Shown here: positions 1-7,315 of the stretch, in pieces | Position numbering within the stretch: position 1 is the first letter of the stretch | Layout of the letters: each line of letters begins with the position of its first letter | From: Variovorax ginsengisoli | GTDB taxonomy: Bacteria > Pseudomonadota > Gammaproteobacteria > Burkholderiales > Burkholderiaceae_C | Assembly (NCBI RefSeq): GCF_030486595.1 | Contig: NZ_JAUJZH010000031.1 | Location: 1 to 64,000, forward strand | Direction of reading: 5' to 3' | DNA: 64,000 bases | Notes under the pieces: generated by a model | What the model was told of the DNA's origin: nothing | Seen by the model: the letters and a program-made list of their open reading frames with translations, nothing else | Databases searched by the model: none | Program-made: the position numbers and the translations under genes

Positions 1-37
1 CATGCGAGATCACCGAGCTTCGTACTTCCACTTCCAT
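1..37 (-). CDS. Start of a gene leaving the window, probably istA-like transposase (partial)
   Basis: An ATG at 37 on the minus strand is preceded by AAGGAGC at a normal distance. The reading frame MEVEVRSSVISH is open to the window edge. Only twelve codons are visible, so nothing in the protein itself proves the function. The call rests on its position just inside the IS21-type end repeats, where istA is expected. Confidence 0.3.
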   Translation of the reverse strand, partial: MEVEVRSSVISH

Positions 38-55
38 CGTTTGCTCCTTGGAGTT

Positions 56-106
56 GATGGGTGAGGAAAATTCGACGACCACAGATGGGGATTATTGGAA
101 GACCAC
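56..106 (-). repeat. Tandem terminal repeats of IS21-type left end
   Basis: There are two copies, at 84-106 and 56-82, of an imperfect unit of 23 to 27 bases. On the minus strand both start GTGGTC and end CCCATC, with an AT-richer middle. They are probably transposase (IstA) binding sites at the element end. Confidence 0.5.
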
Positions 107-111
107 TGACA

Positions 112-226
112 GCTCATCCGGCCGGCCGACGAGTACGCCGACCTGTTCGCCCGCAGCGCAGCGCATCCCCTGTCTTCTCTCGTATCCCCTGCAACCCAAC
201 CGACTTCCCACCATGACCATGAATGA
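112..226 (+). pseudogene. istA 3' remnant of an interrupted IS21 element
   Basis: An open frame from 113 (LIRPADEYADLFARS and onward) ends at TGA 224-226. It overlaps the istB start at 213 by 14 bp, which is the usual istA/istB arrangement. The frame is closed upstream by the neighbouring element's end at 111. Only the last ~37 codons of istA remain. I infer identity from position and overlap rather than from a recognised motif. Confidence 0.45.
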
Positions 227-977
227 GATCGAACGCGCCCTGCGCGAGCTGCGTCTGTCCGGCATCGCCGACACCCTGAGCACGCGCCTGATGCAGGCAC
301 AGTCCGCTCAGCAGCCCTTCCTGGAGACCTTCGCTGCCATGCTTCAAGACGAGCTCGACCGGCGCCGATCCCGCCTGACCGAACGGCGCTTCAAGCACTC
401 CAAGCTCGACGAACGTCCGACACTGGCCGACTTCGACTGGCGATTCAACCCGAAGCTGCCACGGGCAGCCTGCTTCGAGTTGCACACCCTCAAGTTCATC
501 GCCGACGGCGCCAATGCGCTGATCATCGGCAAACCCGGCACCGGCAAGAGCCACGTCGCCAAGGCCGTGGCCTACTAGGCCACCCTTCAGGGCCATGACG
601 TGCGATACGTCGAAGCCGACGACGAGTTCGCGCGTTACGGCCTGTCCAGCCAGATCGAACGCGCCAGGATCCTGCGCAGCTATACCGAGCCGGCGTTGCT
701 CGTACTGGACGACCTCTTCCTTGCGCGCCGCATCAGCGAAGCCGCTGCCGAGTTGCTCCAGACGGTCGTGCACCAGCGCTACAAGCTGCGCCGCAGTCTC
801 GTCATCACCTCCAACCGCGTCGTGCAGGACTGGGGCAAATACCTCGGCGACGCGACCATGGGGACCACCATCCTCGACCGTCTCATGCATCGCGCCGTCA
901 TGCTCGAGTTCGAAGGCAAGAGTTACCGCCTAAAGGAGGCCGCTGCGCGCCTGGCGCTGACCCCCGCCACGGCATAA
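213..977 (+). pseudogene. istB: IS21 helper ATPase IstB with an internal amber codon
   Basis: IstB is the AAA+ helper that selects target DNA for the IS21 transposase. The frame starts MTMNEIERALRELRLSG and reaches Walker A (IGKPGTGKSH). TAG then interrupts it at 576-578, codon 122. The same frame continues unchanged through ATLQGHDVRYVEADDEFARYG, Walker B (LLVLDDLF) and the normal C-terminus to TAA 975-977. Total length is 254 codon positions, the usual size for the family. The context suggests CAG to TAG. It is the only lesion seen in istB, but istA is also lost, so the element is dead on its own. Readthrough or an amber suppressor is possible but not shown. Confidence 0.9.
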
Positions 978-992
978 TTCCGACCGTCCTGC

Positions 993-1048
993 CTGGAGCA
1001 GTTTGACCCGGCCACAGGTGGAGCAGTTTGACCTGGCCATCGGGGGCA
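993..1048 (+). repeat. Right-end tandem repeats of the istB-carrying IS21 element
   Basis: There are two nearly identical 23-bp units, 993-1015 and 1018-1040, sharing TGGAGCAGTTTGACC and a GGCCA tail, with a 25-bp period. The sequence ends GGGGGCA at 1048, giving the CA terminus expected for IS21-family ends. Right of it the reading frame of an IS3-type transposase resumes, so 1048/1049 is the likely element/target junction. Confidence 0.6.
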
Positions 1049-1797
1049 AGACCAAGCTCAGTCAAGAGATCTGACAGCGCATGGGTCTGTTTGAGGGCGT
1101 CAACCAGCATCGTCTTCTCCCGGTTCGTCAGGAGCTGCAGCTGACGCCCAGGGTCGTTTTTTATGATTTCGCTCGCCTTCTTCGACAGGTCGTGCTCGAG
1201 CTGCAGCCGCCGAATGTCGCGACGGAGCGAGTCAACCTGCCGCTCCAGCTCCGCTCGCTCGGGCTGCGGCTCTGGTGGAAAATCTTTGCGGTGTTTCATG
1301 GATGCTGGAATCTCCGGGCCGGCGAGCTGGTTCTTCCAGTTGTGCAACGTCGGCCTGCTCACGCCAAGCTTGTGAGCAACCGCCCGCGCACTTCCTTGGC
1401 GGGCGCACAGTTCAAGGACCGCGGCCCTCTTCAATTCCGGCGGCCGAGGCATACTGCCGGCTCTGCCAACAACACGCCGTCTGGATTCAGGATGAAGCTC
1501 ATCAATCCAGGCTGTCAGGGTCCCTCGAGCCGGATAGCCCAGCGCTTTCATGGTTGCAGCAATGCAGCGACCGTGAGCGAGATAGTGATCGATCGCCAGC
1601 TGCTTCTGCTCGTGCGAATACTTCGGCATCGAGCGCACGTAGCCAACAGGCAGATCGCGACTTCGCACGTACTCCAGGTACCAATTCTTCAGAGAGTTCT
1701 TTGTCGGGTAGCCCAACTGGCCGATGGTCAGCCCGACGCGCTTGCCCAGCTTGATAAAGAGTTTGACCGCTCGGATTCGGTCTTCGTATGAATACAT
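1049..1797 (-). pseudogene. IS3-family transposase, 5' part only, truncated by the IS21 element
   Basis: The frame begins MYSYEDRIRAVKLFIKLGKR with an ideal ribosome site (GGAGG at 1804-1808). It carries at least two helix-turn-helix units (about residues 5-50 and 95-150), then a basic leucine-rich coiled stretch (ERQVDSLRRDIRRLQLE, about 175-200). The IS3-type end of the DNA-binding part, ALSDLLTELGL, precedes the break at about residue 250. Beyond 1049 the frame reads into the IS21 end and is meaningless. The DDE catalytic half is absent from the window. The IS3-family call rests on architecture and these conserved phrases. Confidence 0.7.
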
Positions 1798-2099
1798 GAA
1801 CTACCTCCAGGGTAGTCCAAGAATTCGGTCGCACCCCCAGGGGGTCAGTTTGTCGTGTCGCCTGACATCGAGCCAATGCTCGGACGAACTTCTATCCGTG
1901 CGGGGTGGGAATACCCCGGACACCTCATGCTGAATGCGCGCGAGGCGCACTGGCAAACCCCCGATTCCCGACGCGCCCCATCTCCAAGGACGGTCACTTT
2001 CGTGCAGTGACCCGTGAACGTCTCGGGCGCGTCGACCTTTGATCATGATGAGTGCATTCCTGCGGCCACCGTGGGCTGGCGCATGGCGTTGGAATCAAC
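1798..2099. other. Non-coding IS debris between the IS3 and IS110 remnants
   Basis: No gene is supported here. A tight palindrome lies at 1833-1845 (ACCCCC-A-GGGGGT). The minus-strand sequence from about 1847 (TGACCCCC) may be the IS3 element's left terminal repeat. The stretch 1850-2099 has only short open frames with no recognisable product and is probably transposon or target debris. Confidence 0.4.
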
Positions 2100-2618
2100 T
2101 CATGGCTGGCTTGAGCACAGCCCCAGTCGGTATCTCAGCCGGCCCAACTCGCGGTGTGTGCGGCGAGCATCTTCGTCTTCGGGCGTAGGCTCATGCACCA
2201 CCGACCACACACGCTCGCCGCGATGGTGGCGCAGCAGCATCGCCAATAGCTTGTCGCCATCGAGTCGGTCGGTCTTGGCCCGCCTGGCATGCCGGTTCAC
2301 CTCGATGCTCGAGGAGTCGACGACGACGTTGTCAACCTCCTGCTCGATCAGCCAACGGTGCAGCCACCAGCCGTCACGCCCGGCTTCGTAGCAGGAGTGC
2401 ACCCTGGCCTGCGGCGCGAGCTTGCATCGCTCCCGGGCTTTGCCAATTCGGTGCGCAACGGCGGCCGTATCCCCGGCCTCCACGTTGTATCGACTGGCGC
2501 CGCGTTGGCCATCGCTGACGGTCAACTTCCACGATTTGTCGCCGAGCTCAAAGCTCATATACAGGTCGACCACGGTCGCCGTATCTTTGCCTTGTGGGGC
2601 TGTCTGGGATGTCGACAT
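2100..2618 (-). pseudogene. IS110-family transposase, N-terminal half
   Basis: IS110 recombinases are DEDD-type enzymes. The N-terminal domain is visible: VVDLYMSFELGDKSWKL holds the first Asp, ARVHSCYEAGRDGWWLHR the Glu, and ARRAKTDRLDGDKLLAMLLR the last Asp pair. The usual text stops after ARRTHRELGRL, near 2136, and the remaining residues are unrelated, so the middle and C-terminal Tnp_IS110 parts are missing. I chose ATG 2618 because AAGGAG lies six bases upstream. The ATG at 2624 would abut the ribosome site. The product would be inactive. Confidence 0.8.
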
Positions 2619-2857
2619 TTCCATCTCCTTTGCCAGAAGTTAAGGAAATCCCGTTTTAGCTAGACGGGCCTCGCTCGGGGAGTCCCACATAGCATCTCCA
2701 AAAGCGCAGCGCTTGCGAAGGCTGGCGAAATCCTGAATCCCAGTGATGACCGGAGTCTGCGGCAGAAATCTCGCTTGTACGTGCCGCCTCAAGTTCGGTG
2801 GCTGCGAGTCTGGGTTAGCTGGCGCATGGTGCCGTGACGATGAATGTCGGCGTCCTG
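2619..2857. other. Intergenic region upstream of the IS110 remnant
   Basis: No gene is visible. An inverted repeat CCCGT-N9-ACGGG lies at 2650-2668, just upstream of the IS110 start. In some IS110 elements this 5' leader encodes the guide (bridge) RNA, but only position and one small stem support that here. The rest, to the stop codon at 2858, shows no recognisable signal. Confidence 0.35.
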
Positions 2858-2878
2858 CTATCGGAGAGGACCGATAGC
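2857..2878 (-). terminator. Perfect 8-bp stem at the 3' end of the membrane-protein gene
   Basis: GCTATCGG (2857-2864) pairs with CCGATAGC (2871-2878) around a six-base loop, overlapping the stop codon of the minus-strand gene. No U-run follows on the minus strand. It could end the long operon or be a chance result of the coding sequence. Confidence 0.3.
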
Positions 2879-5014
2879 GAAGTCGCTCAATTGAGCCGAA
2901 AGGTCGTAATAGCCGGGGTCGGTCGCCGAATTGATTTCGAGCGTGTTAGTGCCTTTGCGTAATACGAGCGGCGGAACACTTGCGAAGAACTCTAGCTCCG
3001 ACATCCAGTGAATCGGCACATCCGTCCCGTTCAGCCGCAGTTGGATGCTGTCCTTGATCGCGGGGCTGACGATCGCGGTGAACGTCCCGCTCAGCGCATA
3101 GGGCGCGGCCTTCGGGCTCAACTCGAAGAGCAGACTCGATTTCTTCTGCGTCTTCCAGGCAGAAGCATCATGGTGCAACCGGCCGATCTTCCATTCTGCC
3201 TCGCGCCATCCGTTGCCGCGTGTCGGCACTTCCAGGCTCCACCATCGGCCGAAGTCCCAGCGGTAGCTGTCTGCGTTCTCGGGGGACGCGAAAAGGCCAA
3301 GATGCAGTCCCCCAACTTCGGGACGCAGGATGCCACGGTAGCGCCGCGCGGACGGTGTATCTGCCGTCGCAAGCTGGGCGCGATAGGCATCCAGCGCAGG
3401 GTCAGGCACGACGCTACCGTCCGCCTGGATGCGCAGCGTGATCAGGTCCGACTTGGCGATCGCCTTGGCGGATTGCGGCGACGCCGTGACGCCGGGCACG
3501 GCCGCTGCATTCTGGAAGACCCATCGGTCGGCTTCCTCAATGCAGCGTCCCGCGCGACCGAGCGCATCGAGCCGCTGTCGCTCACCGCTCGGCATCAGGC
3601 AAATCTCGGGCGGATTGACGGGTCTGTCATAGAGGTAGGTGAGCGCAAGGTGAAGGTTGTCGCGCAGGAACCAGGTATGAGACAGGCGATTCGAGCCATC
3701 TAGAATCAGCAGGCTCTTGGCCCCCGCCTCGCCGTCGAAATTTTCGACGATCACTCGCAGGATCTTTCGCTGCGCTTCGGAAATCTGGACGTAGTGCTGA
3801 AACTGGTAGAGCTGGGCGGCCGCTCCCAGCGTCATGAAGCCCAGAATCGCGGCGCCTGCCAGCGGCCTCCACGCGCGACTTAACGCGATAAGCAACACAA
3901 GCACCACGAGCGCGGCGCCTGGTGCAGCAAACAGGTAGGTGCGCTGGCTGATGAGCACGTGCGCTCCGGAGAACAGATAGGGCCCGTAGCCGAGCACGAA
4001 GAGAACTAGGCCAGCGAGCACCATACGGCCGAGGTGGGCCCAGCTCAGGTCGTGTGCCGGCCGCACGGCCTCTGTGGATTGCGGTTCGCACCGTGGCCAC
4101 GCAAGGACCAGAAGGGAGCTGATCAGTCCGAAGGCGAAAAGATAGGCTCGCCCTGCGAATTCCGTCTTCGCTATGCCCCAGGCGTCGAACCACCCGCCGA
4201 CGAACGCGCGAAGCATTCCGATCTGAAAGAGCTTTGGCAGCGCCGCGCGCAGGATGTCTACAGGTGAATGGCCGTCCGTGAGCGACTGCTGGTACGACTG
4301 GCCGCCCTTGGACGAGGCCCAGACCACGTAGCCGGCATACAACAGGGCCGCCACTATCCAGCCCAGCGTGGGTAGCGATTGGACGCGCAGCTTTTGCCAG
4401 GCGAGCCCGAATCCGTCGCGACACCACAGAACCAGCAGCGGAAAAAGGACCAGAGTGAACGCGACCTCGTACATCAACTGGGCGGCGACCAGGCTTGCCG
4501 CGCCCAGTGCGACAACGAGCCAGCGTCCCACGCCGGGGCGCCGATCCTGGGCATGCACGAGCAGCGCTGCACCAAGCAGAACCATCGCCAGTGCCGCGTT
4601 GATGTGCAGGCCCCGAAAAGATAGCTGCATCGTGTCCGCGGGGTACAACAGCACCAGCAGTCCGAAGCACACGCCCCACCGCGGTGAGCGCGTGATGCGG
4701 GTGCCAAGGTAGGACGAGGCGGCGCCTTTCAGCACCAGCATCGCCATCATGATCCAGTGCCAGGCGTCGAACGAATCGCGATCGAGGAGGTAACCAAGGG
4801 CGTGAGGAAACACCGTGAGTGGCCGTAGCCGATGCACCTCGAAGAACGAATGCGGGGTCACGAAGAGCACCGGGCCCGAAATCGTGAACGTGCCCAGCAC
4901 GTCCCATTCCTCGATCAGCCCGTGCAGGCTGAAACCGAAGGGGAGCCACAGCAGGAGGACCACTGCCGCCGACGGCAGCGCCCAGCCTAGCCAGGAAATT
5001 CTCTTCAGATTCAT
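2858..5014 (-). CDS. Large multi-pass membrane protein, putative periplasmic glycosyltransferase (GtrC-like role)
   Basis: The protein has 718 residues. The first ~400 are a string of hydrophobic segments starting ISWLGWALPSAAVVLLLWLP. About 300 further residues look soluble and beta-rich, ending in a domain with QLRLNGTDVPIHW. I do not recognise a named family with certainty. It is last in the minus-strand run, 27 bases after a GtrA-type gene and near a GtrB-type glycosyltransferase. In bacteriophage-type Gtr systems the third, variable, multi-pass protein moves the sugar from undecaprenyl phosphate to O-antigen in the periplasm. That role is inferred from context. A Wzy polymerase or ligase is the alternative. 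Confidence 0.6.
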   Translation of the reverse strand: MNLKRISWLGWALPSAAVVLLLWLPFGFSLHGLIEEWDVLGTFTISGPVLFVTPHSFFEVHRLRPLTVFPHALGYLLDRDSFDAWHWIMMAMLVLKGAASSYLGTRITRSPRWGVCFGLLVLLYPADTMQLSFRGLHINAALAMVLLGAALLVHAQDRRPGVGRWLVVALGAASLVAAQLMYEVAFTLVLFPLLVLWCRDGFGLAWQKLRVQSLPTLGWIVAALLYAGYVVWASSKGGQSYQQSLTDGHSPVDILRAALPKLFQIGMLRAFVGGWFDAWGIAKTEFAGRAYLFAFGLISSLLVLAWPRCEPQSTEAVRPAHDLSWAHLGRMVLAGLVLFVLGYGPYLFSGAHVLISQRTYLFAAPGAALVVLVLLIALSRAWRPLAGAAILGFMTLGAAAQLYQFQHYVQISEAQRKILRVIVENFDGEAGAKSLLILDGSNRLSHTWFLRDNLHLALTYLYDRPVNPPEICLMPSGERQRLDALGRAGRCIEEADRWVFQNAAAVPGVTASPQSAKAIAKSDLITLRIQADGSVVPDPALDAYRAQLATADTPSARRYRGILRPEVGGLHLGLFASPENADSYRWDFGRWWSLEVPTRGNGWREAEWKIGRLHHDASAWKTQKKSSLLFELSPKAAPYALSGTFTAIVSPAIKDSIQLRLNGTDVPIHWMSELEFFASVPPLVLRKGTNTLEINSATDPGYYDLSAQLSDFAIGPLR

Positions 5015-5041
5015 GAGTCGTGACTCCGGGCTCCCGGTTCG

Positions 5042-5398
5042 CTAGCGGAACAGCCAGCGACTGGCCGCAAAGGTCAATGGGATAGTGATCGCAATACTCG
5101 ACAGTGGCGCGAGCATCGCCGGCAGGCGCAGCACTTCGACCCACACGAATACGATCAGCGCGCCGACCAGGTACTGCGCCAGGTACACGAGCGGCAGCAT
5201 CGCCGCCTTCTTTTCGTTGCGCGGCGTACCGAAGACGAAGAAACGATTGAGCGCATAGGCTAGTCCGATGCCCGCGACAAAGGCGATGGCGTAGCTCTGC
5301 CAGTACGGCAAAAACTGGAGCAGCATCAGGTACAGCAGGTAGGTACCGCCGGTGTTGACACCCCCCGAGATCAGGAATCGTACGAAAGGCGACGCCAT
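5042..5398 (-). CDS. GtrA-family small membrane protein (putative flippase)
   Basis: The 118-residue protein has four predicted membrane helices, as in GtrA: FVRFLISGGVNTGGTYLLYL, SYAIAFVAGIGLAYALNRFF, MLPLVYLAQYLVGALIVFVW and SSIAITIPLTFAASRWLF. The phrases ISGGVNTG and ALNRFFVF are typical. GtrA proteins are thought to flip undecaprenyl-phosphate-linked single sugars. I start at ATG 5398, since upstream codons belong to the previous gene's tail and its antisense. It lies between the FdtD-like gene and the 718-residue membrane protein, in the same direction. Confidence 0.8.
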   Translation of the reverse strand: MASPFVRFLISGGVNTGGTYLLYLMLLQFLPYWQSYAIAFVAGIGLAYALNRFFVFGTPRNEKKAAMLPLVYLAQYLVGALIVFVWVEVLRLPAMLAPLSSIAITIPLTFAASRWLFR

Positions 5399-5423
5399 GC
5401 GATTCAGCGCTATTGGTGGAGTG

Positions 5424-6371
5424 TCAGGCTTTAGGCGCATCGCCGAGCTTGAGCCGTAGGAAATCGGCGTGGTCGCGTATGTAGTCGGCGCCGTCGTAGT
5501 AGTCGGACGCAAATACCAGTAACACAGCATCCGGCGAGTAACGGTACTGAATGCCCCAGGTCATCGGTGGCAGGTAGATGCCCGCCGACGGCTTGTCGAG
5601 TCTGAACTCCTCGCGCTTGACGCCGTCGTCGGCCACCACGCTGACCTGGCCCTTGACCGCGATCAGGAACTGGTGGCATTTGCGGTGCGCATGCTCGCCG
5701 CGAGTTTCGGCCGTGGGCACGTCGTAGACCAGGAAATAACGCAGCGGCTTGAACGGGATCTCGCGCTCGAATTCGCCGACAGAGAGGCTGCCGCGCATGT
5801 CCGGCACCGCGCGCAGCGCGTGCAGCGTCACGCCTTCGATCGAGGTCTTTGTCACGCCTGGCTCCCTGGCCCCCCGGGCGTCTGCTGCGGGTTCCGTGTA
5901 GGGCGCCGCATCCACGTAGCCAGTGATGCGTGCTGGGTTGCCCACCACGATCGCGTTGGGCGGCACCGACCGTGTCACGACCGCGCCCGCGCCGACCATC
6001 GCATTGCGGCCAATCGTGATGCCAGGAAGGATCGTGGAGTTCGCTCCCAGCGACGCGCCCGACTGCACGACGGTGCGGCCGAAGGACTCGGGGTACTGCT
6101 TGCTCCTCGGAAAGATGTCGTTCGTAAATGTGACGTTCGGACCGACGAAGACATCATCCTCGAGGTGCACACCGTCCCAGACCTGCACGCCACATTTGAC
6201 GGTGACGCGGTCGCCGATGATGACGTCGTTCTCGATGAAGACGTGATCGCAGATGTTGCAGTCGATACCGATGCGGGCCCGGGGCAGGACATGTGCAAAG
6301 GCCCAAACACGCGTGCCTGAACCGATCGTGGCGCTTTCGCAAAGCGCATTGGGGTGGGTGAAGAAGTCCAT
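5424..6371 (-). CDS. Fused N-acetyltransferase / dTDP-4-oxo-6-deoxyhexose 3,4-ketoisomerase (FdtD-like)
   Basis: Two domains are visible. Residues ~10-150 are a left-handed beta-helix acyltransferase of the WbpD/FdtC type (FIENDVIIGDRVTVKCGVQV, VGAGAVVTRSVPPNAIVVGN). Residues ~180-310 are a cupin of the FdtA/QdtA ketoisomerase type, with the His-rich core RGEHAHRKCHQF (His at about 227, 229 and 233). A bifunctional enzyme with these two activities is known from Shewanella (FdtD) in dTDP-Fuc3NAc synthesis. Together with the aminotransferase at 7316-8407 it would make dTDP-3-acetamido-3,6-dideoxyhexose. Fuc3NAc versus Qui3NAc cannot be told from sequence by eye. I chose ATG 6371 (AGGAA upstream, one base after the previous stop). 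An ATG at 6395 is in frame but overlaps that gene. rmlA/rmlB are not in this window. Confidence 0.85.
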   Translation of the reverse strand: MDFFTHPNALCESATIGSGTRVWAFAHVLPRARIGIDCNICDHVFIENDVIIGDRVTVKCGVQVWDGVHLEDDVFVGPNVTFTNDIFPRSKQYPESFGRTVVQSGASLGANSTILPGITIGRNAMVGAGAVVTRSVPPNAIVVGNPARITGYVDAAPYTEPAADARGAREPGVTKTSIEGVTLHALRAVPDMRGSLSVGEFEREIPFKPLRYFLVYDVPTAETRGEHAHRKCHQFLIAVKGQVSVVADDGVKREEFRLDKPSAGIYLPPMTWGIQYRYSPDAVLLVFASDYYDGADYIRDHADFLRLKLGDAPKA

Positions 6372-6372
6372 G

Positions 6373-7308
6373 CTAGACGTTCCTGTTGAATTCATCGACG
6401 CGAAGCGTCACGGTGTGAGGGCGGCCCTTGGTGTTTTCGTAGATCCGCCATGCGTAGGAACCGACGATGCCGAGCCCGAACAAGTTCACTGCGCCGAGGA
6501 AGACGATGGTCAGGATGGTCATGGCGTAGCCCGGCACCGAGATCAGGCCCATCAGCTTTCCGATCGTCACCACGATGCCGAGCAGTCCGGCCAGCATGGC
6601 CGTGGTGCCGCCAACGCGCACAAGCAGGCGGATTGGCAGGTCCGTGAACGAGAAGACGCTGTCCATCAGATAGTTGAGCTTCTTCTTGAAGGTCCAGGCG
6701 GACTTGCCGTGTTGCCTCAAGCGGCGCGAGTAGCAGATCAGCTTGCGCCTGAAACCCAGCCAGAAGATTTGTGCGACCAGTGAACTGTGACGTTCGTCCA
6801 GACGTAGCAAGCTGTCCCGGAACGCGCGGTTGCATCCGAAGACGTCCACGCCGCCGGGAGGCATTTCAGGTATCACGTACTTGCGGTAGAGCCACCAGAA
6901 GATTTGCGCTGGGAGTCGGCTTGATAACGGATCTTCCCGTCCCTCGCGCGTGGCCACGACCACGTCGACAGGCTCATTGCGCAGCGCTTGATCCATTTGC
7001 AGCACCAGTTCAGGCGGCTCCTGCAGATCGGCCGCCATGACCGCGTAGCGATCGCTCTCGACAAGCGCGAGTCCGGCGCGGATGGCAGGGAACGAACCGA
7101 AGTTGCGGGTGAGCAATGCCAGCTTCGACGGGAAGGGGCGCCCCGGCAGTGCGTCGCGCAGCAGTTCGAAGCAGCGGTCGGGGCTGCCGTCGATGACGAA
7201 CACAGCCTCCATCTGCCCTTGGAGGTCCCGGTGCAGGCCCGCGACCGCGTCGAGAAGGTCCGGGATCGATGCTTCGTTGCGATAGACCGGGATGACGAGC
7301 GTGAGCAT
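6373..7308 (-). CDS. GT2 glycosyltransferase, GtrB/ArnC type with C-terminal membrane helices
   Basis: The 311-residue protein opens MLTLVIPVYRNEASIPDLLD. The GtrB/ArnC/DPM1 signature AADLQEPPELV holds the metal-binding Asp. The C-terminal third has two membrane helices (TTAMLAGLLGIVVTIGKL and AMTILTIVFLGAVNLFGLGI). Such enzymes load one sugar onto undecaprenyl phosphate on the cytoplasmic face. It sits between the FdtB-like and FdtD-like genes, so the 3-acetamido-3,6-dideoxyhexose is the natural candidate donor. ATG 7308 was chosen because the GT2 fold starts there and it lies just after the preceding gene's stop. Confidence 0.85.
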   Translation of the reverse strand: MLTLVIPVYRNEASIPDLLDAVAGLHRDLQGQMEAVFVIDGSPDRCFELLRDALPGRPFPSKLALLTRNFGSFPAIRAGLALVESDRYAVMAADLQEPPELVLQMDQALRNEPVDVVVATREGREDPLSSRLPAQIFWWLYRKYVIPEMPPGGVDVFGCNRAFRDSLLRLDERHSSLVAQIFWLGFRRKLICYSRRLRQHGKSAWTFKKKLNYLMDSVFSFTDLPIRLLVRVGGTTAMLAGLLGIVVTIGKLMGLISVPGYAMTILTIVFLGAVNLFGLGIVGSYAWRIYENTKGRPHTVTLRVDEFNRNV

Positions 7309-7315
7309 GTCGGGC

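Larger units (their letters stand above)
1..111 (-). mobile_element. Left end of an IS21-type element running off the window
   Basis: Read on the minus strand from position 111 the sequence starts TGTCA and holds two imperfect direct repeats (106-84 and 82-56), both beginning GTGGTC and ending CCCATC. A good ribosome site and an ATG (37) follow. Multiple internal terminal repeats and a TG/CA end are typical of the IS21 family. The element interrupts the istA tail that begins at 112. Its body lies outside the window, so the family call is inference from the end structure. Confidence 0.5.

Noticed and set aside
114..890. Long minus-strand open frame opposite istB
   Set aside because: It is antisense to the istB frame, has no motif, and is typical of high-GC shadow frames.
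1801..2046. 81-codon minus-strand open frame between IS remnants
   Set aside because: It crosses the likely IS3 end, has no ribosome site or recognised motif, and is probably chance.
2858..5014. O-antigen polymerase (Wzy) or O-antigen ligase as the identity of the 718-residue membrane protein
   Set aside because: The locus exports by wzm/wzt and has no flippase Wzx. The gene sits with GtrA and GtrB types, and I saw no Wzy/ligase-type large central periplasmic loop. It remains an open alternative.
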